DNA of 64,000 nucleotides from Prorocentrum cordatum. Lineage: Eukaryota; Sar; Dinophyceae; Prorocentrales; Prorocentraceae. Positions 1 through 10,070 of the stretch are shown piece after piece. The stretch lies in contig CAUYUJ010003572.1 of NCBI GenBank assembly GCA_963575745.1, forward strand, positions 1 to 64,000. Direction: 5' to 3'. The first letter of the stretch is position 1; each line of letters opens with the position of its first letter. Made by a program: the position numbers and the translations under genes. The notes beneath the pieces were generated by a model that had not been told where the DNA came from, ran no database searches, and saw nothing but the letters and a program-made list of their open reading frames with translations.

Positions 1-699
1 GCACCTCGCCTTCGACCAGTACCTCGCTGTCCCGCCCGCCGACCGTACTCGCGGACCCTCCTCGGCGGCGCAGGTACGCTCTGGCCGCTGCCGCAACGAA
101 GCAGCTCGACTTCGCCGCGGCACTCGCACACAAGCAGAACTGCCTCCTGGCATCTTGCCGCGCGCGCCCGCGCGCCCTCCGGCCAGCGGATTCCCCGCTC
201 GCTTCGCAGGTAGCGGCCCACGCCCAGCTCAAGGGCCGCATAGCCCACCTGGGCGTGTTCTACGACCAGGTCGCCCGCCGCTCCTGGGCCGAGAAGGCCG
301 CCGCTGGCGTCACAGGTTTCCAGGCCCGCCACCCCGCTCTGCCGCGCGCGCCCGCGCCCCGCCCCCCCGCCGCGGACCTCGGCATCGCAGGTGAGTCAGG
401 CGGCCCTCGCCCTCGACGAGGTGCTGCTCCGCCAGTCGGAGCGGGAATACGATTTTGACGAGAAGAGCCTCGGCAGCGCCCCCGCCGCCACGAAGCAGGA
501 GGGAGCCGGTCCGGCCCGAGGCCCGGCGACGCCCAAGCGCAGCCAGGCCCACCGTGCGGGCCATGGCCTGACCGCCCAGCAGAGTCAGCAGAATCAGCAG
601 GGCAAACGCAGGGCCGACACCGGGGCCAAGACCGGCTCCTGGAAGAGCTGGAACAACAAGAGCAACGGCGGGGGCGGCGGCAAATGGCAGCGCCGCTGA
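1..699 (+). CDS. Gag-like protein, 5'-partial, with short introns
   Basis: Coding segments in compatible phases can be followed from the window edge to a stop at 697-699. They include a stretch rich in Ala, Gln and Leu (about 81-160), a segment with AHLGVFYDQV and SWAEKAAAGV (about 210-323) and a tail with ALALDE and EYDFDE (391 on), ending Gly/Lys/Trp-rich. Adjacent segments are separated by GC-rich stretches ending in GCAG. No zinc knuckle is seen. The position just upstream of the RT gene and the low-complexity basic tail suggest a structural (Gag) role, and I recall similar modules in dinoflagellate retroelement proteins, but this is inference. The N-terminus lies outside the window. Confidence 0.5.
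324..390 (+). other. Probable GC-AG intron in gag-like gene (67 nt)
   Basis: Starts GCCCGCC after a CAG codon and ends CATCGCAG. Removing it changes from the upstream frame to the downstream frame that encodes the ALALDE segment, with phase 0 at both edges. Confidence 0.5.
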
Positions 700-828
700 T
701 CAGCGACAGCGCGCGCCTGACGGGCACAGCCGTCAGCACGGCGCGCGGAATTTTGGGCTTGCTGCTAATTAGAGCGTCCGACGCGGTAAAGGGTCCGAGG
801 CGCACCAGGAATGCGCGGGCCCCGCCCT

Positions 829-912
829 CCCTCCTGCGCCCTCCACGGCGCCCCCCCCTCGCCCTCCACGGCGCGCCCCTCGCCTTGGCGCCCCCCTCGC
901 CCTCCGCGGCGC
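829..912 (+). repeat. GC-rich short tandem repeat between gag and pol
   Basis: Four imperfect copies of a roughly 20-25-nt unit built on CCCTCGCCCTCC and ACGGCGCG lie in the 235-nt gap before the pol ATG. No gene is seen in this gap. Confidence 0.5.
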
Positions 913-1375
913 GTGCGTTCAGCTTGCTTTCGCCATGAAGCGCTTTCGCGAGCACGCGAGCCCGGACGAGCCGGCTCCCAAACGGTCTGTGTCTGATGCT
1001 CGCAAGTTGTCTTTCGCCGAAGCGGCCGCCCACGAAGGCGATGCCGGCTTCGAGCCGGGCTGCAAGCTTTCGCAGGACACTTTGGCGGCGCTTGAATGGA
1101 TGGCATCGAGGCCACCCGAAGAGGCGCCCAGGTGCGCGCGCAAGGCGACCGCGCGCCACGACCGAGCGCAGGTAAGGGAGGAGCGTGAAGGGGCTGTTCT
1201 GCGGGTCCTCTCCATGGCACATCAGTTCAGGACGGCCGGATTCGTCGAAATCTGGGGTCGCGGCGCGGACCCGGGCGTCGCCAACGTAGCATCCGGCGTC
1301 AACGGCCCGCTCTTCGAACGCCTGGTCGCCGATGTGGACTTCCACGACCCGAAATGCGTTGACTTCTTCCGTGAG

Positions 1376-1433
1376 GTGCAACGCGCGAGGGGCGGCTCTG
1401 CTTCTCGCGCCCGACGGAGCGCGGCCGGCGAAG
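1376..1433 (+). other. Intron in pol (GT-AG, 58 nt)
   Basis: Begins GTGCAACG after the GAG codon of VDFFRE and ends GGCGAAG. Removing it joins two different frames so that FRE is followed by GAPLIGTLEKSG. Confidence 0.65.
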
Positions 1434-1799
1434 GGTGCACCGCTGATCGGGACACTCGAAAAATCCGGCACGGGGACGGAGATGGCGCATAAGCCGCTGA
1501 TATCAGCGGAAGAGATCCTTCGAGGCCGGCGCGCGCGCGCGTCGGCAGGGGCCCGGCTTCTCCTCCCTGGCCCCCCGCCCCGCCGCGCGCCAGCCAATGC
1601 ACGTGACAGAAAAGCATTGTTCAAAAGGACACGGCCAAGCCCGTGCGACGAAGCGCTGCACGAGGGCGCACTCGCCGACGCGAGCGCGGGGCGATTGACG
1701 ACGCCCCGGCGACTGAGCCCCGACGACGTGCCCCCGGATGCCGCGGTAATCCCCCGCTTCGGCGTGGAGCAGGGGACGCGGCCGGACGGCACCGCTAAG

Positions 1800-1853
1800 G
1801 TACCCCGACGGCCGCCCGCGCCGCTCATTCGCGGACCGCCGCCCGCGCGCCAG
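1800..1853 (+). other. Intron in pol (GT-AG, 54 nt)
   Basis: Begins GTACCCC and ends GCGCCAG. It is in frame and stop-free, but removing it restores a compact RT sequence, GTAKVRAVDD. Both edges carry AGGT, so the exact cut is ambiguous by a few bases. Confidence 0.6.
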
Positions 1854-2172
1854 GTGCGCGCCGTAGACGACTGCAGCGCGGCCCACCTCAACAAGGGTAC
1901 GGAGCCGCAGGAACGGATGAAGCATGACACGGTCGACGCGCTGTTTGACGCGTGTCGGAAATTGGCGCGACGCGTTTCTCGGGCCCCGACGCCGCGTGCG
2001 CTCTGCCCTGTTCAGGCACCCCTGGGGCCCTTGGAGCTCTTCAAGGCCGATATTGATTCCGCCTTCCGCAGAATCCCCTTGCGCCCGGAGCACCGACGCT
2101 TCGCTTGGGTCATCTATTGCTTCGCCGGCGTCACCTGGGGAGCCCAGCACGTTGCCCTCCCGTTCGGAGCAG

Positions 2173-2225
2173 GCCCGCGCGGGCCATCCCGCCCACCCGC
2201 CGCCCCGCCGCGCGTCGCGGCGCAG
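2173..2225 (+). other. Intron in pol (GC-AG, 53 nt)
   Basis: Begins GCCCGCGC just after the PFGA codons and ends GGCGCAG. Removing it shifts to the frame that encodes SSVHNWERIG and the YVDD box, so that PFGA runs directly into VSSVH. Confidence 0.65.
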
Positions 2226-2698
2226 TCAGCAGCGTACACAACTGGGAGAGAATCGGCGCGGCCCTAGTGGCCATCTGCAGGCGCCTCTTGCGGATCCCAA
2301 TCCTGAGGTACGTCGACGATCTGTTCGGCGTCGAGCGCTCCGGGGAGGCCCGTCTCGCTCTGTCCCCTCCCCCCCTTCCGTCGCACCCGGTCGACCCTCT
2401 CCGCGCTCGCGCAAAGGCCCAGCTCGCCCTCTCGTGCGTGGTCCGGGTGATCAGGTGCATCCTGGGCCCTACGTCGGTGGCCGATAAGAAAACTGAGTCG
2501 GGCCCGTCGCTCGTGATTCTCGGACTAGCCATCTCGGTGCACCGCGCGCGACGCGATCGCGAATGGGGGGCTAGGGCACTGTGCGTGCGGTGTCGCAGAC
2601 CTCACGCAAAGGGCTGATTGCGCGCCCGTCCAAGGACAAGGTCGACAAATGGACGAACCGAATCAGGACTGCGCTTGACGACGGTTCGATGACCGCAG

Positions 2699-2753
2699 GC
2701 GCGCGCGTGATCGCGCGCCGCGCGCGCCGGGGGCGACACCTTTCTTTGCACAG
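2699..2753 (+). other. Intron in pol (GC-AG, 55 nt)
   Basis: Begins GCGCGCGTG after ATGACCGCAG and ends TTTGCACAG. Removing it joins the frame of SMTAG to that of GAAKLAGALSWA, the RT-to-RNase H connection region. Confidence 0.65.
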
Positions 2754-3081
2754 GTGGGGCCGCCAAGCTCGCGGGCGCGTTGTCGTGGGCGGCGACGTGG
2801 CAATTCCGCAAACTAGGCCGTGCGATGCTGCGGCCCTTGTTCGCCCACGCACACTCGGGGCGTCCGTTTCTACCGCGCCCCGCCCTGCGCAGCCTGGCGT
2901 GGTGGTTGGAAGTGTTGCAGAGAAGCGTTGCAGAGACCAGGGAATGGGAGCCCGCGGACACCCGCCCGCCGGTCCTTGCCTTCGCTGACGCCCGGGGCGA
3001 GCCCCCACGAGCGGCCGCCGTCCTCTGGATCGCCGGACGTTGGGAATACACAGACCAGATGCCGCCGGCCTGGCTAACGAG

Positions 3082-3131
3082 GCCCCGATCGCGCGCCGGC
3101 GACCGATCGATGCAATTCGGCCTGCGCGCAG
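3082..3131 (+). other. Intron in pol (GC-AG, 50 nt)
   Basis: Begins GCCCCGATC and ends GCGCGCAG. Removing it joins WLT to the frame encoding QFQQRSDDQIAGLEMLA, the RNase H glutamate helix, with an AGG codon split across the junction. Confidence 0.6.
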
Positions 3132-3662
3132 GCAATTCCAGCAGCGGAGCGACGATCAGATCGCCGGACTCGAGATGCTCGCTTCGGCCTTGGCGATCTC
3201 CACCTGGCAGAAGGAGCTCCGGGGCCGCAAGGTTCGCCACTTTAGCGACAACACGATCGCCGAATGGTCGTTCCGAAAGGGATCAGCGAAGTGCTGCGAC
3301 CACGGGGCCATCGTCCACCACTTCTGGTCGGTGATCGGGCTGCTCCAGCTCAACCTCCGGATCGACCGTGTCCCTTCCGGCGGGCCCGCGCGTTATCTCT
3401 GTCAGGTCGGGTCCCACTCCCGCGGCGCGCCAGTTGATAACATTTCTGACCTGCCCAGTCGGGAGGATTATGATCTCATGACGCGCATTGGGGCCACCTG
3501 GAGGCGCCCGTGGCTGCGGCCAGAATTCTGGGACCTCCAGCTGCCATGCCAGCTCGCGGCCCGTCCCGTCTGAGCGCTCTCGCGGCCTCGCCAGTGCTCT
3601 CCTTCCCCCCGCTCCTGCTCTCCCGCCCACCCGTCACCCCGCGCTCGCTCGCGCGTAGCGTC

Positions 3663-4145
3663 ATGCGGCAAGTCTGCCCCCGCCCCGAGGGCATTTTCAA
3701 CGTATCCATGGCGCGCGATCGAACACCGCCGCGGAGGTGCTGTTACGTTCGGCTGATCCAGCGAGCGCACACCGCAAGTCATCTCGCGAAGGTCGCGGCG
3801 CATTCCCTTTTCAGGAGCGAGATGCGGCAGCGCGACACGGACGCGGCGGCCTCGTGGCTGCGGGGCCGCGGGATCCGCTCGTGGTTCCAGCTCGGGCGGC
3901 TTCCCGCGGATTCAGTGCCGTCCCTGGGCTTGGCTAGGGACGCGCGCGCGACGATCCTCCGGGCCATCCAGCTGGCCATCGAATGCCGACTGGACGAAGC
4001 ACTCTGCACCTTCGGCACGGAACTCGAACCGGAGTCCAGCTGCTCAAGCAGCGAATCTGATACCATCGACTATCGCACGACGATGGTGGGCGCGCCGCAG
4101 GGCGCGGACGTCGAAGACGACCCAATCGAAACGACGTCGCCTTAG
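3663..4145 (+). CDS. Unrecognised ORF between pol and recombinase
   Basis: An ORF of about 160 codons from the ATG at 3663 lies between the RNase H stop and the recombinase ATG. The middle part (SWLRGRGIRSWFQLGRLP, then a helix with ATILRAIQLAIECRLDEAL) looks protein-like; the end is Ser/Glu/Asp-rich. DIRS elements can carry a methyltransferase-like domain here, but I see no methyltransferase catalytic motif. The function is unknown and the start is uncertain because the frame is open upstream. Confidence 0.35.
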   Translation: MRQVCPRPEGIFNVSMARDRTPPRRCCYVRLIQRAHTASHLAKVAAHSLFRSEMRQRDTDAAASWLRGRGIRSWFQLGRLPADSVPSLGLARDARATILRAIQLAIECRLDEALCTFGTELEPESSCSSSESDTIDYRTTMVGAPQGADVEDDPIETTSP

Positions 4146-4340
4146 CCGCGCCGTCACCGGCCAGCGCCGGTCGCTCCCGCTCGACCCCGCGCAAGGCTCG
4201 CATCAGAGAAAGAGACGCGAGCGCCGCCCGGGAAGGCGCGTCAGTAACGCGGCACGAACGCTCTCACACGCGAAGGGTGCTATCGAGAGGCGCGCAGGGC
4301 GCGGGGCGACCTCTCTCAACGCGCCCCTCGGCGCGCCAGA

Positions 4341-5902
4341 ATGAAGCTCGCCGACCAGATCGCCGTTGCGACCCCGTGGGCGTCACCCACGGTCGTTGTG
4401 GAAGTCGCCAAGTTTCTGGTTTCTTGCGATGTGTTCGCGATCTCATCTGTGCGGGCGGTTGGCGCACCGGAAAACTGGAGCGGCTACGTGAATCTGTCGC
4501 CCGACGCGCAGTGCGCGATCGCGCTCTTCGCGCGAGCAAAGCCGCCGCCGGGCCCGCCACCTGCGGCGGCGTTCGTGAGTGACGAGGTGCCTGCGGCGCC
4601 CGTGTGCGCTCAGCCGTGTGTCTCCTCCGCCGCTGGCTCCTCCTCTTCCTCCTCGTCCTCCTCCTCCTCGTCCTCCTCGCCCCCCCCGCGGGCGGGTGGT
4701 AGGAGTCCAGCCGCGCAGGCACCCGCACGCCCGCAACAGGAGGGCGTACTCTCGCAGCGGCTGCAATTAGCGCGGGCGACGGCCGCGCTGAAAGCGTCGC
4801 CCCTGGGCTCGAGAAGAGGAGGCCCGCGCGCCGCAATTCGACGCCTGGCCGATGCGCCGAGCGACCCCAAATTCAGGAAGCGCGCCTTATTCGGGGCCCG
4901 GTGCGCCGCCGTCCTCAACGGTGCCCCGCGCTCCATCGGCACGTGGACAGCCGGCCTGAGGTGCTGGTTCCGTTTCGCCAAATCGCAGCTCGGAAAAGGG
5001 GACAGCCCCCTCCCGCCAACTGCGGACGAGCTATGTCTTTTGGCTTTGTGCTTCTCGAACCCCGGCACTTTTGCCAATTACAAAGCCCAGGTCGACAAGG
5101 CCTGCACGCTGCTGGGCCTCGACCGCTCAGCGTTCAGCAGCCCCGCCGTTTCGCGCGCAAAGGCCGCGATCAAGCACCGTGCGCCCCAGCCTGACCCGCG
5201 ACCTCCCCCTGTCTCGCGGAAGGCGTTAGTCGCGATGTTGCCGCACGTGCCTGACCCTCAGGTGCGAGCGCTGTTCGTAGTCGCCTTCGCACTGGCCTTG
5301 AGGCTTCCCTCGGAGGCGCTGTTGATCAGCATAGGCGTCCCAGCACGGGCGGCCAACTTCCGGTTCACGCAGGAGGAACTGGACCGCCCAGTGCCGACCA
5401 TCGTGCTTTTCAACACGAGCGAGGCGGTCGTACTCCACCTCTCGAGTCGAAAGCATAAGCCCAGGCCTAGCGAAGTCAGGCGCTCGTGCTGGTGCAGCAT
5501 CTGCACCGCGACCTGCCCAGTGCACGCCCCGCGCGCCCTACTGGGCGACCTCGCGCCGGGTGCGTCTCCTTTTCCCACCTGCAAAGTCGACCAAGCCGGC
5601 CTGCTCCCCTGGCCAGCAATTACCGCAAACCTGCGCGTTCGGCGCCAGCGGCGGGCCTCCCCAATGCCGCCCGCATCACCTCGAAGTGCCTGCGGCGCGG
5701 CCACACGGAGACTCTCCGCCAAAGCGGGGGGAGCCTCGCCACCATCTGGAGAGCCGGCAACTGGAGGTCCGGCGCATTTAAGGCCTACCTGGACCAGCCT
5801 GCCCTGGAAGACGCGGCGACGGGCGAGGGCATGGCCTTCTCCGCCAGCGCGGGCCCTGAGGCCGCGGGCCATGACCCCGCAGGCGCTGCATCTCAGCCGT
5901 AA
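4341..5902 (+). pseudogene. Tyrosine recombinase of the DIRS-like element, frameshifted
   Basis: The ATG at 4341 opens about 530 codons. After a Ser/Pro-rich linker with a run of TCC codons (4638-4680) comes an N-terminal helical domain (GAPRSIGTWTAGLRCWFRF near 4920) and the catalytic domain: LALRLPSEALLI (Arg, near 5295), SSRKHKPRP (Lys, near 5445) and a Cys-rich CSICTATCPVH. Around 5640-5660 the homologous sequence moves to another frame, encoding LRRGHTETLRQSGG and then GNWRSGAFKAYL with the nucleophilic Tyr, ending at 5902. The gap is too short for an intron, so I read it as a frameshift. The enzyme would integrate circular DNA. The position usually His before xxR reads Lys here. Confidence 0.6.
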
Positions 5903-6002
5903 TGCGCGCTCGTCGCGCCCTTCATCCCGCACGCGGTAAGAACAACGTCGCGACGTTGGGCAGTGGGGGCGCCGCACACAACGCTGACGCCGGCCTGCTT
6001 TT

Positions 6003-6710
6003 GGTCAATTTTTGTAGCAGCCAGCGACGCCTCAGCGCGCGACCGCCACCCCTTGTCCTCGGCGCGCCCCCGAACGCGCCGCCGCATCCCATCCCGCAGA
6101 GTGGCGACACCCCGCTTGGCGAACGCCGACCAACGCCGCGCCCGCACGCTGTGTTACGAACACCGAGCAACGAATCTCTCCGCGGGCACAGCAGCGAGGA
6201 CGCGATGCGCGTGCGTCCGCGCGCCCCGCAGCGAGCGCGTGAGGTTGCGAGGGGCGCTTCGCCGCGAGGCGACGTCACGCGAAACGCGAGAAAGATGGAG
6301 CCGCGGTTTTGTCGGATGCGCCGCGGCTAGGTCGCCGCGGAGGGAGCGCACGCGAGCGTTCACCGCGGCACCGGCCAGCCATGCCGCGCACAGGAACAGT
6401 CATGCGTGGCGGCTAGGCCGCCGCGGAGGGAGCGCGCGCGACCCGTCCGCGGCGCCGACCAGCCTTGCCGCTCGCAGGTTCCATAATTGTTTGCGGCAGG
6501 CGGGGCGCCCATCTTCCTGTGGCGCGTTTCGCCCCACCCACATCCGCCCGGGTTGTAGCAGCCAGGCGTCGCCGTCGAGGCGCGCGCCGCAACCGCCTTG
6601 TGCTCGGCGGGGGCGGCGCCGCCCGACGCGCCGCCGCACCCATCGCAGGATGGTTGCTGCGACCGCGTGGCGGACGCCGCAACCCGCGCACCCCCGCTGT
6701 GCTATGCTTC
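6003..6710 (+). repeat. Imperfect split direct repeat at the element's right end
   Basis: About 6003-6170 recurs imperfectly at 6549-6710. Both copies contain TTGTAGCAGCCAG, then a GCGCGC.CCGC..CCG..CTTGT stretch, then CGCCGC and a GCTGTGYTA motif. Between them, GGCTAGGYCGCCGCGGAGGG occurs twice (6324 and 6411) with related flanks. Split direct repeats downstream of the recombinase are known from some DIRS/Ngaro-type elements, so these may be the element's recombination repeats. Confidence 0.45.
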
Positions 6711-6711
6711 C

Positions 6712-7185
6712 AGACATCCTTGAGAGCTACTGTCGGCGGTCTGCACTGAATTCGGGCAGGGGCTACAAGGGCGGGTTATCAATGGACGATTCGGCACAGC
6801 AACCCCCCGTCTTGGTCGCATGCAAGGTCGGAACTCAGTCGGAGTACGCGACTTCCTCAAAAAACTGATTCGGCTCCTGCATTTTTTTTTTCGACAGTAT
6901 AATGTGTGTAAGGAAGCCTCTACGAGTCCCCACCGCGGTATACAAAGTGGACTTTACCGCGCGCCCATGACCCCTGCGCTCCGTCCTCGCCTCGCGATCC
7001 GGGTAACTCGAGAGCTTTTCTCTTACCATGTTGGCGCGTTCGTCCTTTACCCAAGGTCGGAACTCATCGCTAGCCGAGTGTAGGTACGCGGCAAACGTAT
7101 TAGTACCGTTGTAAGCCTCGCACGATGACTAGAGGAAATAACTTTCGTAGAGCTTCCCTTAGCTAGTTATAGCTGGAAGCTAAGA
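6712..7185 (+). repeat. Degenerate satellite and degenerate hairpin copy
   Basis: A worn 177-bp-type monomer (6712-6840) is followed by a T-rich block and a decayed copy of the hairpin repeat at about 6912-6967, where only GGAAGC, TCTACGAGTCCCC and TTTACCGCG remain recognisable. From about 6968 to 7130 I see nothing further. Confidence 0.5.
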
Positions 7186-8182
7186 GTAATTCCGGCGCGC
7201 CCCAGAGCTAGTTGGCTCGAAAAATCTCGACTGAACTTTTGACAACTTTTGGTCGGTTGAAAATTTGGTTCTCGAAATTTGACAATTCGTTAGAGCTCTA
7301 GTATTTTTTCCCGTGATATTCGATCTTATTCCCGCTCGCCATCTTGATCTCAGCTCGATCGTGATATGACTATCATAAAACTCGCTGCGATCGCCGCTTG
7401 ATTATCTTCATACCGCTGCGGTTGTCGGAACATAACCGACTCTAGGTGCAGCTACATGTAGCTGGTAAGCACAGCTAATCATCAGAATATCAGCCGTTCG
7501 CCTGTTGAATCCAGAGGCCTGAACTCGGTCTGTCAGCCGAGCTAGGTCCGCAAACCTGTTCGTATTATTCGAGTCAACTTCATACGCGGTGTCGGTATTT
7601 TCTACTTAACTCGAGATTTACGGCAGCTATAGTGCTGGTAAGCACTCCTATCGCACTCAGAATGGTCAGATGCGTTCGTCTGTTGAATCCATAGGTCTGA
7701 ACTCGGTCTGCTAGTCGAGCTAGGTCCGCAAACCTATTCGTATTATTCGAGTCAACTTGATACGCGTTGTCGTTATTCTCTACTTAACTCGAGCTGTAGG
7801 GCAGCTACAGTGCTGGTAGGCACACCTACCGCACTCAGAAAGGCGCGTTCGCCTGTTCAATCCAGAGCTCTGAACTCGGTCTCTTGCGCGATCCAGAATC
7901 ACGAAACTGTTCGTATTCTTCTAGTCATCTTGAGAGCTACTGTCGGCGTTCTGCACTTAACTTGGGCTGCAGGGAGGCTGCAGGGCGGGTAATCACAGGA
8001 ATCGATTCGGAGCTATCAGACGCGTCCGTCTGTCGCATTCAGAGGTCTGAACTCGGTCTGATACTCGTGTTGGGCTGAAAAACTATTCGTTCTCTACAAT
8101 TTCTTTCGACAGTATATTCTCAGGAAGCTCTACGAGTCCCCCGGCGGTAAGAAAGGTTGACGGTTTACCGCCGGCGCCCAGT
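7186..8182 (+). repeat. Composite module: repeat B, satellite monomers, hairpin
   Basis: Starts with repeat B (recognised by CTAGTATTTTTTCCCGTGA and CAGCTCGATCG), continues with four satellite monomers and ends in a conserved T-rich block and a hairpin copy at 8123-8182. This order defines a module seen more than ten times in the window. Confidence 0.65.
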
Positions 8183-8542
8183 TGATCGACCCGGCCAGAA
8201 AGGACAAAGTGGTAACTTTTGGGTGGTTTTGCAATTTTTTGAAAGATATTTGACAATTCATTTTGAGAAAGCAGATTTTTACTCCGAGCATTAAGATATA
8301 AACTTCGTTCCCTAGCGCTTCCATCTCTCTGAGTGATTTATTCAGTACCATTCACTTGGATCAACCGATTCAATGTTGACGTCCGAAATTAATCAACTTG
8401 ATTTCTTCTGTCAGAAAAGCTCCCAGGAAGCTCCCGCTTGATGCTGAGCTTTCTGACCTCAGGAACAACAAGATTCAAGAAACAAAAAAAGGGCTCTACG
8501 AGGTTCCCCGGTGACTAGTTGAAGGTTCACCGCCGGCGCAGT
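8183..8542 (+). repeat. Repeat C with decayed hairpin
   Basis: Repeat C is a roughly 330-bp unit marked by ACTTTTGGGTGGTTTTGC, AAGCAGATTTTT and ATAAACTTCGTTCCCT. This copy ends at a decayed hairpin (8491-8542). Confidence 0.6.
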
Positions 8543-9734
8543 TCCGCGCGCTGGAGTCTAGTTGGCAAAGAAACTCTCTCGAACTGACTTTTGGTGACTT
8601 TTTGGTCGGTTGAAAATTATATTCTCGAAATTTGACAATTCGTTTGTGCTCTAGTATTTTTTCCCGTGATATTCGATCTTATTCCCGCTCGCCATCTTGA
8701 TCTCAGCTCGATCGGGTAACTTTGAAGGCCAAAAAGCACGGTGGCGGGAACGGCCGTTTCGAGTCATCTTGATATGCGCTGTCGGTTTTTCGAACATAAC
8801 TCGAGCTCTAGGGCAGCTACAGAGCTGGTAAGCACAGCTAACTCATGCAGAATGATCAGGCGCGTTCGCCTGTTCAACCCAGAGGTCTGAACTCGGTCTG
8901 TCAGCCGAGCTAGGTTCGCAAACCTGTTTGTATTATTCGAGTCAACTTGACACGCGTTGTAGATATTTTCTACTTAACTCGAGCTATAGGGCAGCTACAG
9001 TGCCGGTTCGCACCCCTATCGCACTCAGAATGATCAGACGCGTTCGCCTGTTGAATCCATAGGTCTAAACTCGGTCTGCTAGCCGAGCTAGGTACGCAAA
9101 CCTATTCGTATTATTCGAGTCAACTTGATACACGTTGTCGGTATTTTCCTCTTAACTCGAGCTGTAGGGCAGCTACCGCGCTGGTAAGCACCCCTATCGC
9201 ACTCAGAATGATTAGACGCGTTCGCCTGTTGAATCCATAGGTCTAAACTTGGTCTGCTAGCCGAGCTAGGTGCGCAAACCTATTCGTATTATTCGAGTGA
9301 ACTTGCTACGCGTTGTCGGTATTTCCCACTTAACTCGAGCTGTAGGGCAGCTACCGTGCTGGTAAGCACACCTACCGCACTCAGAATCATCAGGCGCGTT
9401 CGCCTGTTGAATCCAGAGGTCTGAACTCGGTCTGCTAGCCGATCGAGAATCACGAAACTGTTCGTATTCTTCCAGTTAGCTTGAGAGCTTCTGTCGGCGT
9501 TCTGCATTCAATTCGGCTGTAGGGAGGCTGTAGGGCGGGTAATCACAGGAATCGATTCGGAGACATCAGACGCGTCCGTCTGTCGCATTCAGAGGTCTGG
9601 ACTCGGTCTGATACTCGAGTTGGGCTCAGAAACTATTCGTTCTCTGCAATTTTTTCCGACAGTATATGTTGTCAGGAAACTCTACGAGTCCCCCGGCGGT
9701 AACAAAGGTTGACGGTTTACCGCCGGCGCCCAGT
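8543..9734 (+). repeat. Composite module ending in hairpin 9675-9734
   Basis: Repeat B followed by about five satellite monomers at a spacing of about 177-180 bp, then the T-rich block and hairpin. Confidence 0.65.
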
Positions 9735-10070
9735 TGGCCCACCCGGCCAGAACGGACAATGTGACAACTTTTGGGTGGTTTTGCATTTTTTGAAAGATAT
9801 TTGACCATTTATTTTGAGAAAGCAGATTTTTATGCCGAGTATTGGCATATAAACTTCCCTCTAACAGCAGCTTAGCTCTCTCGATACATTCGTACAGGAG
9901 CTGACTTCCAGGAACTAAGCGAATATGAAAATCGAAAAAATCGAACTTTAAGATTTTTAAAAAATCTGAATTTTTTGACTCTGTGTCGATTCTCTGCACT
10001 CTTATCAGTGAGAGGAGCTCTACGAGGTTCCCGGCGGTGACCAGGTTGACGGTTCACCGCCGGCGCCAGT
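9735..10070 (+). repeat. Repeat C variant ending in hairpin 10014-10070
   Basis: A diverged relative of repeat C (CTAACAGCAGCTTAGCTC, CAGGAGCTGACTTCCAGG), close to the copies at 21421-21756, 46310-46613 and, inverted, 28304-28702. Confidence 0.6.

Larger units (their letters stand above)
935..3573 (+). pseudogene. Pol: reverse transcriptase and RNase H of the DIRS-like element
   Basis: The ATG at 935 opens an N-terminal region that reaches VDFFRE near 1375. After introns come the RT fingers (RAVDD near 1857), motif A (KADIDSAFRRIPL near 2045), ALPFGA near 2165 and the catalytic box YVDD at 2309-2320. RNase H follows in the usual order: ADARG near 2988, GLEMLA near 3170, FSDNT near 3243 and NISDLPSRE near 3440, with a stop at 3571-3573. 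The enzyme would copy element RNA to DNA and degrade the RNA strand. The frame shifts at 1376, 2173, 2699 and 3082 are each resolved exactly by a 50-58-nt intron-like segment; one further GC-rich in-frame stretch near 1526-1590 and another near 2345-2420 may also be introns. Whether the spliced product is intact is not certain. Confidence 0.75.
1..6710 (+). mobile_element. DIRS-like (tyrosine-recombinase) retrotransposon, decayed
   Basis: A single GC-rich stretch carries, in order on the plus strand, gag-like exons, a reverse transcriptase with RNase H, an unrecognised ORF and a tyrosine recombinase. The combination of RT, RNase H and tyrosine recombinase defines the DIRS order of retrotransposons. 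The left end lies outside the window. The right end is placed where an imperfect split direct repeat stops and degenerate satellite begins. The reading frame changes repeatedly. Several changes are explained by short introns, but the recombinase has a frameshift too short to be one, so this copy is probably inactive. Base composition differs sharply from the rest of the window, which is far more AT-rich. Confidence 0.75.

Noticed and set aside
260-1930. A 556-codon minus-strand ORF over the DIRS-like region
   Set aside because: GC-rich antisense frame opposite recognisable gag and RT segments; the composition (Arg, Ala, Gly, Pro) is that of a shadow frame and no motif is visible.
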